From the NCBI GenBank assembly GCA_963971425.1, contig OZ020517.1:31778734-31842733 (forward strand): 64,000 nucleotides of DNA. The letters are read 5' to 3'. Positions 1 to 12,076 of this stretch are shown here, in pieces. The position numbers and the translations under genes were made by a program. Within the stretch, counting starts at the first letter, position 1. Each line of letters starts with the position of its first letter. The stretch is from Bryoerythrophyllum caledonicum. Its lineage: Eukaryota > Streptophyta > Bryopsida > Pottiales > Pottiaceae. The notes below the pieces were generated by a model, which was given only the letters and a program-made list of their open reading frames with translations, was not told the origin of the DNA and did no database searches.

Positions 1-1071
1 GTGCACCCGCCTGCTGTCGGAATCAACTGCCAGTTTGATAGTTAGAAGTGGAATTCCGGAGACGGAACTGTTCCGTGATTTTAGGATCTGAGATCCGATC
101 TGGAACTTTTCCGGATTTCTCGGATCTTTTAGATAAGATCTAACGGATTTCTTTTAGGATAGCTAGGAGGAAGGCTAAGTTTAGAAGGAACTTAGTTAGC
201 ACTTAGCAGCAAGGGTTTGGGGAAAGAAATTTTTGTTCTTGTTCTTCTCACGTAGAAATAAACATCGCTCCTTTCTACTCAGATTTGCTCTCTGGTAACC
301 TTGGTGTGGTGTTTATGACTTGTGAAGGCCTGATCCATTCTTGTGCATATGGTTGTGTGAGTGGTTCTTCCGGAATAGTGTCCTCAATTGTTTTGCCGGA
401 GGGGGAAACTATCTAGGTCAGTGTCAGGAGATCGCTTGGGAGAGCTGGAGAGAGCTATTGCAGAGGTGTTCCTGGTAGTCGCCAAGGTCCAAAAGTAGCC
501 AGGAGGGGAAGGGACGAACTACAGAGGTGTTTCTGGTAATCTCTAGTTCACAGAAGAATCCGTGTTAAACTGGATTCCGGTCAACACCGGAATTCTCCCC
601 TAAGATAAGAAAAGCCTGATACAAAGATCTGGACGGATTACCGATAGCGAACGGTGAGCCTCTGTTCCGGATAATCGCAACCGTACTCACCGGAATATCG
701 TTGTAGTCCGGACTTGTCTCTGTGTAACTGCACCCAGAAGGCCTTCCGGGTGTCGTGAGAATCCAAGTCTAGCAGCAGCAATCACATCACCAGTTAGTAG
801 TGTAGAGAGAGTGGTGTTCCGTCACTATAAGTTCCGGAAAGTGGGTGCCTAGCCACTTTAAGTCACTGGGCAGTGGGAAATCCAGCCACTTACATAAAAC
901 ATGATCAGTGGACTCCGGCCACTCGCTTAAAAACTTCAAGAGACTCTCTGAGGAGGAACAGAGACAAATCAAACTACTTTCCGGAAACCGTTGTACAAAC
1001 TCCGGACTCCGGAAGGATCCGGATCTACCCTGCGTAAGTAAAGATTATAGCTAATTGATAAACGACTTGCT
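1..1071. other. Unassigned TCCGGA-rich region
   Basis: No convincing gene is seen. The stretch is marked by about ten copies of the palindrome TCCGGA (for example near 55, 110, 368, 664, 707, 833, 981 and 1000-1020), with further half-sites, where a random kilobase would hold well under one. A short block beginning CAGAGGTGTT is repeated near 461 and 521. A good 5' splice site (GTAAGT) lies at 1034 and a possible acceptor TTTAG just after 1080, so this may be the leader and intron of the coding-like region downstream, or LTR-like DNA of an unrecognised element. Confidence 0.4.
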
Positions 1072-2727
1072 GTGATAAGTTTAGTAATCCAGAGTATTTG
1101 GAAAAGAACATTAGGTCTATGTGGGAACGAAACGGGAGAGGTTACTTTGGAAGCACTTAGTGACGATTGGGTGCATTCCGGAGAGATACTGTCTCTACGA
1201 ACTGCAACAGTCCTTGATTCAGACAACATCCTTCTCATCAACGAGAGCCCGGAGAAGAGCATCTGTAATCATACCAGAAATATCATTTTTCTTCGTCCGT
1301 GGAGACATGCTGCTTGTGATGACCAGTTCCTTACTCAGGAACTTGTACCTTGGCTGCGACGTTTGGTTTCCGAATGCCCTGTTAGGCAATTACATGATTA
1401 TGTTAATAACAATCGCATAGGGGTTCCACCGTTGGCGCATAATAGTCCTTTTATGAAATACATCGTAGATGGGATGGCGCTCTCAAACAAGAACGTTGGT
1501 TTTGTGTATGAAATTCCACATGGTTCTACTTCATCGGCTTCATAGTTTCAAGGGCTTATATTTTTTACTTTAGTAGGCATTTAGTATTGACATTGTAAAC
1601 ACCCTTTTACATTCTGAATATAAAAATATTTTACAACTTCAACAAGTTTTTTGTAACTTATTGGCATTGTCTCGTGCTTTTCATTTCCTATGTGCTTTAA
1701 TTCATCTTTCGGTCGGTTCTAGGATTTATCATTGTTTTCGGTATTATTTTTTAATCTGTGGTTGAGCTTATTGCTTACTCTAAAAACAAGCTAAACTGTA
1801 CTTCTTCGGGCATGGTTTCATATTTATCTTCGGGTCGAGCATGCGTTGGATTGCTGAGATTGTTGTATTGTCCTACTCATCGTTTCTTTTATCACGTGTG
1901 TCTTTTGCAGGTTGTGAAGGCTACCATCTCTCCTCTTTGTAGGAGTGATCGTAGTAAACCGCTCTCCAATTGTGGCTCGTTTTCTGAATACTCTGGGTCT
2001 CTTTCTGGAGGTTTTTCCCAATCCCACCATTCAAAGCCGTTTCTTATGTGCACTGCAACTGATGCTGCCTCTGCTATCATGGACTTTTCTACACAGAAGG
2101 TCGATGATGGTGTTGTTGATAGCCCTCCTGAGCGGAGGGCCGGAATTCCTTGTGTGGCATCTCCTTCGCCATTCAAGCGGATGTGTGCTTCTGTAGAGCC
2201 TTAGGCGATTGCACTCCTAAACGGCAACTCAATGTTGATGGTGCAATAGGTGTAAAAGAGGTGAAGGAGTCTGAGCCTATCTCTTCTAATTTGATAATTC
2301 CATATTCGTTTATTCCTGTCCGGCCTTTTCCTACCCTCCTAAGCGGAGGCGGCTTTCTACTTCAAGATCTGAAGGTATTGTAGGAGTTAGTATTCCTCCC
2401 ATACGTTCAACAGGATTGCATATTGAATCTCTTGGTTTAAAGCCTAGATCTTTGAAATCTGCATCTTCAGAGTTTCTTCGGAATTCACTATTCTTGAGTG
2501 GAGATGATGGTTCTGGGGCTGATAGTGGTCAGTGCCATCAATCACGTCATTCACCTCTGCTGAAAATCGTGAATTATTCGGAAGTAGATGATTACTATAA
2601 ACCCTATTCTTGGAGGAAGGAAATTATGATTGGATATGCAAAAATGAACGCACAAGAGGCCTTGCTTCTGCAGACACGAGGAAGTGGTCCAACCATTCCT
2701 TCTAGTGAAGGGGGTACTGCTAAGTAG
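1072..2727 (+). pseudogene. Coding-like region of unknown function, probably broken gene or element
   Basis: I do not recognise this. One open stretch runs to 1545 (about 155 residues; it opens with GTG, probably after a splice acceptor near 1082). A second exon-like stretch follows a TTTTGCAG acceptor at 1905-1912 and runs to a stop at 2204. A third open frame continues in another phase to 2383, and a fourth from about 2400 to 2727 ends in a Ser/Gly-rich tail. The second and third pieces overlap in different frames near 2150-2204, which suggests a frameshift or an unseen intron. Composition is ordinary plant-like, rich in Ser, with no membrane segment or catalytic motif I can name. It could be a spliced host gene, a captured gene fragment or a degenerate retroelement gag. 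Confidence 0.3.
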
Positions 2728-2932
2728 GAATAGTTGTATATGCTTCAAGAGTTCTTCTATGTTTTGTTATAGAGATGATAGAATAGATCCTAGACTACTA
2801 TAAATAGAAATGTGCTTGCAATTATCTATTCTGGTAAACAATGTCATAAAAATAAAATTTTGGTATTATTATCTTCTATTGTACTCAGTCCTCTTTGACT
2901 ATGGATGGAATTATATTCTCTATGACGATCTA

Positions 2933-3894
2933 TTAACCCCTAAGGTACCAAGGCAGTTTTACACCAAAAACACTTCAAAATTAATGGATTCTAGTGCAAT
3001 GAATAAAGAAGGTAACAAAAACTTTTATTTTTAGTTCTGACCGTAGGATCTCAATTAAGACTTATTAAGTAATACATGTACAAAATTTCATAAACTTTGA
3101 CCGCACGGATTGAAAGATTATAGTGTTTGAAGTCAAGAAAATGGTTCATTTTCTTCCCTGCGTTTAGTGGATCAGCAGACTTTGACTTCACTTGGTGTCA
3201 ACATTTTTCACTACACAAGGTCTAAATCTATTACCATCTTGTTAAGCATGATGTTAGCTCCTTACACACCAATTTTTAGAGGTAGAAACAGGGTGTAGCA
3301 TATTCAAAACAAGTGTGCAAGGAGTGGAGGCTCGAAATTTGTTAATTCACACTTTATTTTTTTTTGAACTTAGTATGTTTTTGATTGAAAATCCGAATGG
3401 TTAATAAGAAGGTTTACATTACATATTGTTGTGGAAAAAATAAAAAGTGAAAAATATGAAGATCTCTAGGTTTTATGTGGAAAAGAAGAAGTTTTTTTGG
3501 TACCTTGCCCGACAATGAGTGACAATGAGTGAAAATGTTTGACTTGGGTTGGTATGCTATTTTTCACTAAAGACAAGAACTTTTTTTTGACAACATGAAG
3601 GGAAATAATATTACTTGCGAGTACTGAAAATCTCACTTTCAATAGAGTGTCCTATCAAAAGTTTTTGGAGGTGCCCGAGGTGCCCGAGGTGCCCGCTCTC
3701 CCCATTTGAAATTAAAAACCCTATAACTTTTTCATCAAATGTCCAATTTAGGAAAAAATTGTTTTCCCACTAAGGTCTTGGTAATGCCCTTCTATGGTGA
3801 GAATTTCAAAGATGAATGTTTGAAATTGACAGCATAGGAACCTGACCGAATTTTCAAAAAGCCCGTTTTGGACACTTGGTCCTTTAGGGGTTAA
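2933..3894. mobile_element. MITE, piggyBac-like (TTAA-flanked)
   Basis: The element begins TTAACCCCTAAGG and ends CCTTTAGGGGTTAA, so both ends have C-rich inverted termini against a TTAA target, the arrangement of piggyBac-superfamily elements. It is about 960 bp with no coding capacity. Internal blocks (for example GACCGCACGGATTGAAAG and TTTTCTTCCCTGCGTT) recur in the copies at 8788, 21589 and, more divergently, 41102, which establishes a family. The short direct repeat TGAGTGACAA and a GAGGTGCCC tandem (near 3668-3690) lie inside. Confidence 0.75.
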
Positions 3895-5024
3895 TAGTAT
3901 GTCTTGTGTAGTGCAATTATAGAGAGTCGCAATTCATGTTGTTTTATTGTTGGATTTGGGATGTTTCTTGTATGTTATATGATGTATGCCTCCGTTTGCA
4001 ACAACTTTTCCAAAGTAACAAGCTTTTAGTCTCAAATCTCACATTTAGTCTCATTTGAATGAATATGGTGTTAAACTACTATGCTGAACATAGGAAACAT
4101 GTGTCATCCGGTATGTTATCTAAGGTAGCGGTTGATATTTCCGTGCAGTTCCAATTGTCGCACCCTACATTCCAGGGCTGTGTGTCAGAAACCAACCAGC
4201 CTGGCTTCAGAAAGTGTCCAAGCTTGTTCTAATTCCGCCCATGCTTGGGAAAATTGAGAACTTCTGATTGGTTCGAATTGGTGCACAAGTGCTCTATTTT
4301 CAGAATCCAACCTCTCATGAACACCATGACTCTATGAGCGGTTATTGGCCACTCTAGGCCTTCGTTCTTAAAAATTCATAGAAAATTGTAGAAATGCTCA
4401 AAAAATGTTTTTTTTTTTTGGGATGCCTTTGCAATAGCTTTGCGAAGCATCCAAAAATCATAAATTTTTTCTTTCACAAGTCTAAATATGCAAACCTGAA
4501 ATTCGGACGGGAATATCAACCTCTACCTTAGTCTTCTCCAGAATTTATTGATGTCTCACTTTAGATCTGTATGAATAGAATCTACTGCCACGAATGCGCC
4601 TTCCTTGGTCATCTGCTGTCCCTCGTGTCAAAGTGGTCCCCTTTTGTTTCAAAGCGGTACCTTATTCTACAACATCTGGAAATAGTTCACACATCAATTA
4701 TATCCTTTAAGCACCTCATCCAACTTTGATGTTTCCTTTGAAAGTTCACTGAATAGAAACTACAAAACACGGATCGATTTCATTTAGTTTGCAGGCAACA
4801 TTGTTCGGCTTTTATTTCAAACACAAAGGGCCCACCAGTTGTCACTTGTAAATATTTGTACAACAAAACCTGTGTTGTAGCAACTCCTTCCAGGAAGCAA
4901 CTATGATCTACATGTACAAAAAAAGCTTCAACTTAAAATGAGCTTGTCAACTGCTAAGATTTCTATCTCTGTTGTTTAAACCTGTTATGCGACATAAAGT
5001 ATCTGACATGTCTGTCAATGCTGC
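3895..5024. other. AT-rich intergenic stretch with an exon-like fragment
   Basis: Mostly AT-rich DNA. From about 4149 an open stretch of roughly 40 codons follows a TTCCGTGCAG acceptor and ends at a TGA near 4265. It contains the peptide APYIPGLCVRN, which looks like a real terminal exon or an exon fragment but which I cannot assign. The segment up to 5024 includes the probable 3' UTR of the transporter gene on the minus strand. Confidence 0.3.
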
Positions 5025-8000
5025 TCATGCGTAGAACTTGTAAGTCGATGCGTTCACGATGATAGCGCGCAAACCACCGATGGACGACACCACCATGAGC
5101 AGCGTTCCCAGGACGATGATGATCCAGTTCAACCACCACGAGAAACCGAATCTCTTTGGCTTCACAATGCACAACCACATGATGCACGGCAACTGCAACC
5201 AAAGTCACAAAAAACGAAACCAAGCACCTTCATTAGTCTAACAAAGTTGTCTAGATCTATCTATTCTCACACTTCACTCAGATCTTGAAGCTCAAAACTC
5301 GCCCTGAATCATGTGTCAAACACCCTACAGTATCCAAATGAAGTTTTAATCGAGAATTGTGTAGATTGATTCAAACTTTGCAGATCCACAAGATCACTAG
5401 AGTGTAATTTTAACTTCCGAAGTATCGACATGAAATCGTTCCGAGCTTGTTGCACTTACGAAGTACGTCGTGGGAGCGAAGGCAAAGCCGCCGAAGAAAC
5501 CGAGCAGAGCTCCAAAGAAAGGGAACGTCATGCCAATGAAAGCAGTGAAAGCTGCAACGTCAGAAGATTCAGTCACTGCGTCAGATTTTGCGTACAAAGA
5601 GAGCATATCTGTGGAGAGCTTGTGACGATGACTTACCGACATACAGAGAGCGCGTGACCAGGCGGAGCATTCTTGACGGCTTGAGACGCACGCGCTTCAC
5701 CAGCACGGACTCCAGCATGTCGAACACGGGCATGGCGTAGATCTGATAGCTGCCAATGACGTGCACGACGACCATGAGGTTCGCCGCCGCGACGAGCCAC
5801 TCGGGCCTTGCGACGTACGTGATGATGTTGTCCCCGACGCTGTTGCCATAGGCCCAGTAGCCGATGATCGCCACCGGGAAGTAGCACACGGCCACCACGA
5901 TGTACGCCAGCACCACGCCCTTCCACATGGGCACCTTCGACGGCTGCTCCTTGGTCGACGGAATCGTCGCCTGAATCTCCAAGACCACGTTGTGGCCCGC
6001 GTACGCGAACGCCACCGTCCCGAGCGCGTTGAACGCGCCGAAGACGTGCCCCGCTGTGGATTGGTCCGGAAGGTGGTAGTCCGCGTACCCTCCGTTCGTC
6101 AGAGGCGGAGTGCTGTGTCCATACGCCGCGGGAATCGCCCACGCAATCGTCGAGTAACTGCATCAAACCAACAAATCTCACACTCCGCAAGAAAAAGATG
6201 GTGATAGATGATGATACGACGAGATCTGTACCTGAGTGACATGATGGCGGCGGCCAACGAGACGCCGGCGATGGAGTTGAAGTTGGGCAGCTGGGACAGG
6301 ACGAAGTGGACGGACGAGAAGATGGCGATCCAGGCGGACGTGTGCGGCGTCAAGGGGCAGCTTCCGGTGCACACGATCTGGTAGAACTTCTGCAGCGACT
6401 TGCCGCCCGTCACCATGTAGACGATGTCCACGCCGACCTCGACGATGAGCTGCTGCGGCACCACGATCCACAGTCCCAGCTTGGGCCCGAACGCCTCCTG
6501 CCCCAGCTCGTGGTAGCGGTCGAACCGCTTGCCCTCCACCATCTCGTGCATCTCCACCATCTGCCAGAGCGTGTAGAGCGTGATGACCCACGAGAGCACC
6601 AGCACCAGCACGCCCGGACCCCTGACAAGATGAGTTGCACCGTTAGAACAAGCGATGATGTGCGGAACACGATCGATCGCTCTTACCATGTGAGGTAGAC
6701 CATGGCGTTGGGCAAGCCTAGCACACCGGCGCCCACCATTGCCGTGACGTTGTGGAACGTGGAGTACCACCATTTCGCCGTGCGCTCGCCCGTCACGGGC
6801 AGCCAATCATCCACGCTCTTCACCTTGCGCTTGTGCCCGCTCTCCTCGAGATGCTCCTGCAGGCATGAAGATTAGCAACCTGGGACTCATGGGTGGGAGG
6901 ACGTTACGGAATCAGGAAGCGCGGTCGTCCTTGTTACGTGCACACTATTGATGCTTGGGGAGCGGAGGGGCCGGGACGGAGCTGGTGAGACACAACCACT
7001 TTCGTACCAGCGCTACCGCACGTGTGTCGGAGAATGCGGGGATGTGCACACGACGGCGGCGAAGCGCGGGGTGTACGCCTCTGGTTAGCAAACATCTAAG
7101 AAAATGGGTTGCGAGTCCCAACGGTCCGGCTACGGCGCCGTTACTGAACAGACACGACCCATGTGAGTAGGTGAATCAATTACCACTAATTTAGCAGCGT
7201 GTTCGTGCATAACATACAGGCCTGCGTTGCTACACGTCTGTCAGGGATGAACTGAGCGTGGAGAGCGTCGAAAGTCCACCGAGAATCTCGAGAACTGCAG
7301 CTTACGAGACGCATTCGCGACAGCCAGAGAAATCCTTCGCGGGGAGAAAATTCGGGAGGAAAATACGAGATGTGGATCCCCGAAATCCTGCTTTACCAAC
7401 GACTTCTAGCACCGGAAAGGAAGCGTCACAGCCATGTTACAACCACCGCATTCACAACTGGGAGAAGCGTGCGACACCCAAGAGATCACACGAGTACTTA
7501 CGACTGCGTACCAATGTCGGCTTTAAAGCTAGACTTACTCAAAACAACCCATTACAGAATTCTTTGCCTTTAACATGAACAATCCAAGTTCACTATGCAC
7601 ACGGTCGAGCACCACACAGCAGAGATCCAGGCTTCATCGTTCGACATCGACACAGAACCAGTATCCCTCACAGGGCCTCCTTGACCCTTAAAGCAGCAGC
7701 ACCGAGACGCATTCATCAATGAAGACGACCACCCCCACAACCGAGGACCACGAAACTCATCCCTGATCTGGATTGAAGTGATTTAACCGCAGCTTACGAG
7801 ACGCAAATGCGGCAGCCAGAGGAATCCTTCGCGGGGAGACAATTCGGGAAGAAAATACGAGATGCGGATCCCCGAAACCCTGTTATACCGATGACTTCTA
7901 GCACCGGATCAAAGGAAGCGTCACAGCCATGTTACAGCCACCGCATTCACAACTGAGTGTCTAAGTGTGCGAAACCCAAGAGATCACAGCAAGTATTTAC

Positions 8001-8312
8001 GACTGCGTTCCAATGTCGGCATTAAAGCTAGTACTCAACACCACCCAGGAAAGAATTCTTTTTCTCTAACACGAACAAACCAAGCTCACCCTGCACACGG
8101 TCGTAAACCACACAACAAAAGATCCCAGCTTCACCGTTCGACATCGACTCAAAACCAATATTTCTGACAGTACCTCCTCGGCACAAAAACAGCAGCACCG
8201 AAGAGAATGACCCCCCTCCCCCAAACCGAAGACTACCAGACTCATCCCTGATCTAGACTAAAGTGATTAAACCGGGTACCTGAAACGCTTCACGCGTGGA
8301 GAGAGTCGCCAT
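5025..8312 (-). CDS. LHT-type amino-acid transporter (six exons)
   Basis: Proton-coupled amino-acid permease of the AAAP family, closest in layout to plant lysine/histidine transporters; it would act in the plasma membrane. Exons on the minus strand: 8312-8280, 6856-6687, 6621-6232, 6157-5637, 5551-5460, 5192-5025. All introns are GT-AG and join in phase, giving about 457 residues, the usual family length. The start [11 protein letters not shown] was chosen because its donor splices in frame to the [11 protein letters not shown] exon. The hydrophilic N-terminus leads to [20 protein letters not shown], a hallmark of the family, then many membrane segments, including [16 protein letters not shown] and [17 protein letters not shown]; the protein ends in YKFYA. 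Exons are clearly GC-richer than the flanking DNA. No damage is seen. The function is inferred from family; the substrate is not certain. Confidence 0.92.
7297..8273. repeat. Tandem duplication in intron 1 of the transporter
   Basis: Two diverged copies of a roughly 490-bp unit lie head to tail, 7297-7788 and 7789-8273, each starting GCAGCTTACGAGACGCA and ending near GTGATT(T/A)AACCG. The second copy ends six bases before the exon-1 donor at 8279. Shared blocks include GAGATG(T/C)GGATCCCCGAAA and AAGGAAGCGTCACAGCCATG. No coding function is evident; the duplication lengthens the first intron to 1423 bp. Confidence 0.85.
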
Positions 8313-8787
8313 GGTGGAGAGCTAGCTTTCGCAACACCGGTGATGAGGTGCAGCAGCTGTAGTTACGGCTGATCTGCAGCTGATGAAAAGCCAGGGCCGC
8401 GGCAGGTGCTGTGCCTGGAAATAGCTAGGACCGGAAAAGCAAACAGATTGGTGCACGAAAAGCAGGCTCGTGGAAGGCGATGGTGCGGAGATAACGCTTC
8501 CCACACATTACTTGTCTGTGTTATTAATCGTTTCCGTCAGTCAGTCGGTGTTTACAATCGTTTCTGGGAGGATGATGCGGGCAGGCTTCATCTTCTAGTG
8601 TTTTCTCTTTCCTTTCCTTTGACCAGCGAGTCTTCGGACCAGTCTTCGGAACATTCAGCAGCTGGACTAGAATCTTGGGCATAGAACGGTTCTCTCCCTC
8701 GCACCTAAAGTCGACCACAACGAGAAAGTGGCGTGAATTAAAAGGAGTAATTAGATGTATCTGTCTTGACATTTTTTAGTTTTGTTG
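8313..8787. promoter_or_regulatory. Upstream region of the transporter gene
   Basis: About 475 bp between the transporter start codon and the first transposon remnant. It should hold the promoter and 5' leader on the minus strand. I see no clear TATA box or recognisable operator, and no separate gene. Confidence 0.35.
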
Positions 8788-9278
8788 TTAAGCCGTAAAA
8801 AGGCCCAAGGTATTTTCACACCAAAAACACTTCGAAACTGCTCGTTCTAGTGCAATTAGTAATGAGGCAATCAAAACGTTTTATTTCTTCATCTAACCGT
8901 AGGATCTCATTTAAGACTTATTGATTAGCGTCCTCACAAAATTTCATAAATTTTGACAGCACGGATGGAAGATTATAGTGTTTGAAGTAGAGAAAACTGT
9001 TCTTTTTCTTCCCTGCGTTGAGTGGATCAGCAGACTTTAAACTTAATAAATAACATTATCACAAATTTCATCGACTTTGACTGCACGGATTGAAAGATTA
9101 TAGTGTTTGAAGTAGAAAACATGGTTCATTTTCATCCATGCGCTGACTGGATCAGCAAAGTTTCACTTCATTTGGTGTCAAATTTTTGCACTACACAAGG
9201 TGTGCAAACATCACCATCATGTTAATCATGATGTTATTTCCTCTGTACACCAATTTTTAGAGGTAGAGAAGGGGTGTA
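8788..9278. mobile_element. Truncated copy of the TTAA-type MITE
   Basis: Starts with a worn end (TTAAGCCGTAAAAAGG) and keeps the family's internal blocks (CACCAAAAACACTTC, GACAGCACGGATGGAAG, TTTTTCTTCCCTGCGTTGAG). A segment of it is repeated (compare 8910-9020 with 9040-9150). The right part stops at GGGGTGTA, exactly where the other copies continue, because a pogo-like element has inserted at that TA. Confidence 0.7.
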
Positions 9279-10240
9279 CAGTCTAACCTTGATAATATCA
9301 CACCCTCCGTTTCACCCAAAAGTGTGATATTATCAAGGTGTGACAATTTTGATAATATCACATTTGGCAATTTTAGGCAAAATGTGATATTATCAAAAAA
9401 TCAAAATCAAAATAAAAAAAAAACCAGAAAAAGTCAGAAAATTAAATAAAATAACAAACTATCATACACTTGGTTTTCCAACTTGAATCAATCACCAATA
9501 GATGCCATGACTCACAAAAACCAAAGAAATGAATCACTTTTAGTTAATGACATCCATAATAGGACATAAGAAGCTAGTAAATTCATTGAGACCTAACATA
9601 TGATTTATCTCACCTCATGTGAAATGGTCATTGAGACATAGCAGGTGACAAGGTGTAACGTATATAAATTATGAATAAAAAATCTTCAATAGCAAAGAAT
9701 AGACTTGAATGTTTCAAAATAAATAAAGAAATCAAATACTTAAATAACAATAAGAAACATTATAATGTTTCATTGAGATCAAAACAAAGACCTCTCACTA
9801 GACACTAAAAAACTTCTAATGTTGCATTGCTTTGTTGATGTTGATGTTAGATGTGCAACACCTATTTTAATGAGTTTGTCGTGAATTCTTTCCATCGCTA
9901 ACAACTCTTCGGTACTAAAGAATTTAGAATCCTGACTAGCCATAAAATTGAAGACATCTTCTGCACACATTTGTGCATCACCTAATTTTACAACTTTAGG
10001 CTCAACATCATCAATGTCAAGAACAATCTCTTCGTCAATGATGTCATTTAATATTTCTTGTTCATTTTGTACCAATTGAACAAGATCTTGAGTAGAGTAT
10101 TCCACCTCAAATTCATCCTCCCCCTCCATGTTGACATATTCCGTTGGAGAAAGTTTCTCCAACGGTTGGCCATGAACGTCGGAGCCCAAGTTCAAAGCTC
10201 CAATTAAAGTTCCCAACTCTAAAACCGCCTCCTCCATCCT
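9279..10240 (-). mobile_element. pogo/Tigger-like DNA transposon, truncated
   Basis: The right terminus begins CAGT directly after a TA dinucleotide at 9277, as expected for pogo/Tigger elements. The subterminal region carries three or four copies of a TGATAATATCACA-type motif in both orientations (9289-9400). Inland on the minus strand is the C-terminal end of a transposase (9779-10237). The opposite terminus and the catalytic domain are missing, so this is one end of an element inserted into the MITE to its left. Confidence 0.65.
9779..10237 (-). pseudogene. C-terminal part of a pogo/Tigger-type transposase
   Basis: About 152 residues beginning MEEAVLELGT. Very acidic (EGEDEFEVEYS, DIIDEEIVLDIDD), then an all-helical tail with FFSTEELLAMERIHDKL, ending close to STKQCNIRSFL. 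In Tigger, jerky and CENP-B-like transposases an acidic linker is followed by a helical stretch and a closing QTTIxxFF-like motif, which this resembles. There is no CENP-B DNA-binding domain and no DDE/D catalytic core, so it cannot be active. The ATG at 10237 may be internal to the original frame. The association with a CAGT terminus 0.5 kb away supports the family call. Confidence 0.6.
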
Positions 10241-12076
10241 TGTCTTTACACGTTCATCAAGATTTTAAATATCTGCATTCCAATTTGCAAGTAGAATAGA
10301 CCTTTCAATCTACATAGCACTCTTGTATAGGATTCGAAGTTGTGCGTATATGTATGCCTCTGATTTCCCCGCACTTGGAAACAGAAACCAGAGGCGGGGT
10401 TCAAGTCAGTGAGTTGACGATTCCGCGCACGCGACGTTTGTATGCATGCATGTCTGGAATTACCGCTTGGGCGTGCTCCTACCCCAGCGGAAACTTCCGC
10501 GGCAACTGAAACGGAGCTTGCGATTAGTACCCGGGAGTGCACCTGGACCACCACCTCTTCTTTGATGTCCACTCGTGAGTCCCACTACTCCCAGCCGGCT
10601 TCTACAAGGAGCGCTTCAACACTCGTTCGCAAACATGTGCGGTGTTGAAGTTTATGGACGATCATGAGTATCATTCAATAAACGAATGCTTTGGATGATT
10701 CTCTTCAGAAGTGAATAAGCAGGGTTAAGAGTTGGGCGTCTGTCGACTCTCTCCTTTCTTTGTGTTGTTCTCTCCTCCTATTTGAGTAGGTGTTACTCTA
10801 GTGTAACACATTCAGTCAGAGAGTTGTGTATGTATTTGGTTTGTTTAGCTGATTCAGTCTTAGTGTAAACCAGTTGATGTAGTGAATAACGAGAACCCTA
10901 TCAGAAGCATTCATTTTGTAAGTGTGTAAGAACTGAGTGTGAGTTCTTGTGTGCCTCTGAGTTCTTGTGCCTCTGAGTGCATGTGAGCATGTGTTATCTG
11001 TGCGATAGAAAAATCTCACATGCGGCGTATGCAGCCATCAACCTTGGCAGCCCTACGGTTCCGCAGCTCAACCGTTTGATGCCCAGCAAGCGCAACCGAT
11101 GACGCGCAGATGCACTTGTCCGACGCAACCAAGGGTCATAGCCAGAGTGCTACGAAGAATAGCTAGCAGACGGGATGGGATTTCTACGCTGTAGCCGTAC
11201 TACTGCTTCAAGTTCCCAACTGTAGGTAACTTGAAGCAGCTAGGTAACAGACCCTCGCTTTACGTCGGCCGAACCTCTCACTACTAAAAGTTGTACGCAA
11301 GTTGCAGACCACCGCCGTAACTCAATTACTAAGGAGTCCGAATGAGTCAGACTGTATATGAAATAAATCGCAATTTCTAGCTTTCTACACATCGATTGTA
11401 CCAATTTGCACACCATGAGTCTATTAGTCTCGATGCTTAACTTCAACGTACATGAAATGACCAACAGCACACATTCTGTCGAATAGATGCTTAACCGAAG
11501 ATAGGAGGGCGAGCGTTTACAGCGAAACAATAAATCAAACCAACACATGAAAGTTGAGAGTTCGTCAAGCTCATTACATGGCTCTGCCTCGCACGCCTGC
11601 GGCCTAACGTCGACATCCGAATTCGCCAGTTAGATTCAGCACTTGAGACACAAAGTCAATGCCGCCTCCTGAACTTGAAGGACACTATGAGATGTGAAAG
11701 CGACGACACCATAGTGCACCCGAGATAGAGACGCGAACTTGACGCCTGTTTGGCCCTTAATCATATCTACGGCACGCCTCTACATTTCCAGCTCGGCCAA
11801 CCTGTCAAACTCTTGCGGTTTCACAAATGAACCAACTCCATGTCTGCGAAAGGAACACCACCATCAACCATCCACGAACCTGCCCCATGACTCTACACCT
11901 TCGCTCCTACAACCCCACAAATGCCTACACCACTGTACCGTGCTCTGCACCCTCACTCATCCACCATGATCGGGGGGTGTTGGTCGATCTCAGCTATCTC
12001 AATAATAACCGGGGACACACAAATGAATCAATCAAAGACACGCAAGGACACGCCAGCGACGACCGAAATCTAGACA
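10241..12076. other. Unassigned intergenic region
   Basis: No gene is recognised in 1.8 kb. It contains moderately GC-rich stretches (10330-10640, 11020-11250, 11580-11960) that read like decayed coding or LTR sequence but show no motif I can name. A perfect 12-bp hairpin sits at 11203-11239. Confidence 0.3.
11203..11239. repeat. Perfect 12-bp inverted repeat
   Basis: Arms CTGCTTCAAGTT (11203-11214) and AACTTGAAGCAG (11228-11239) are exact reverse complements around a 13-base loop. The AT/GC mix is balanced, so this is more than simple-sequence chance. No adjacent gene explains it. Confidence 0.55.

Noticed and set aside
1824-2176. Minus-strand open frames opposite the unknown coding-like region
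   Set aside because: They mirror the plus-strand open stretches and show no motif or splice logic of their own.
6178-6698. Several long open frames on both strands over the transporter exons
   Set aside because: GC-rich exons leave spurious frames open. Only the frame with AAAP-family motifs splices correctly.
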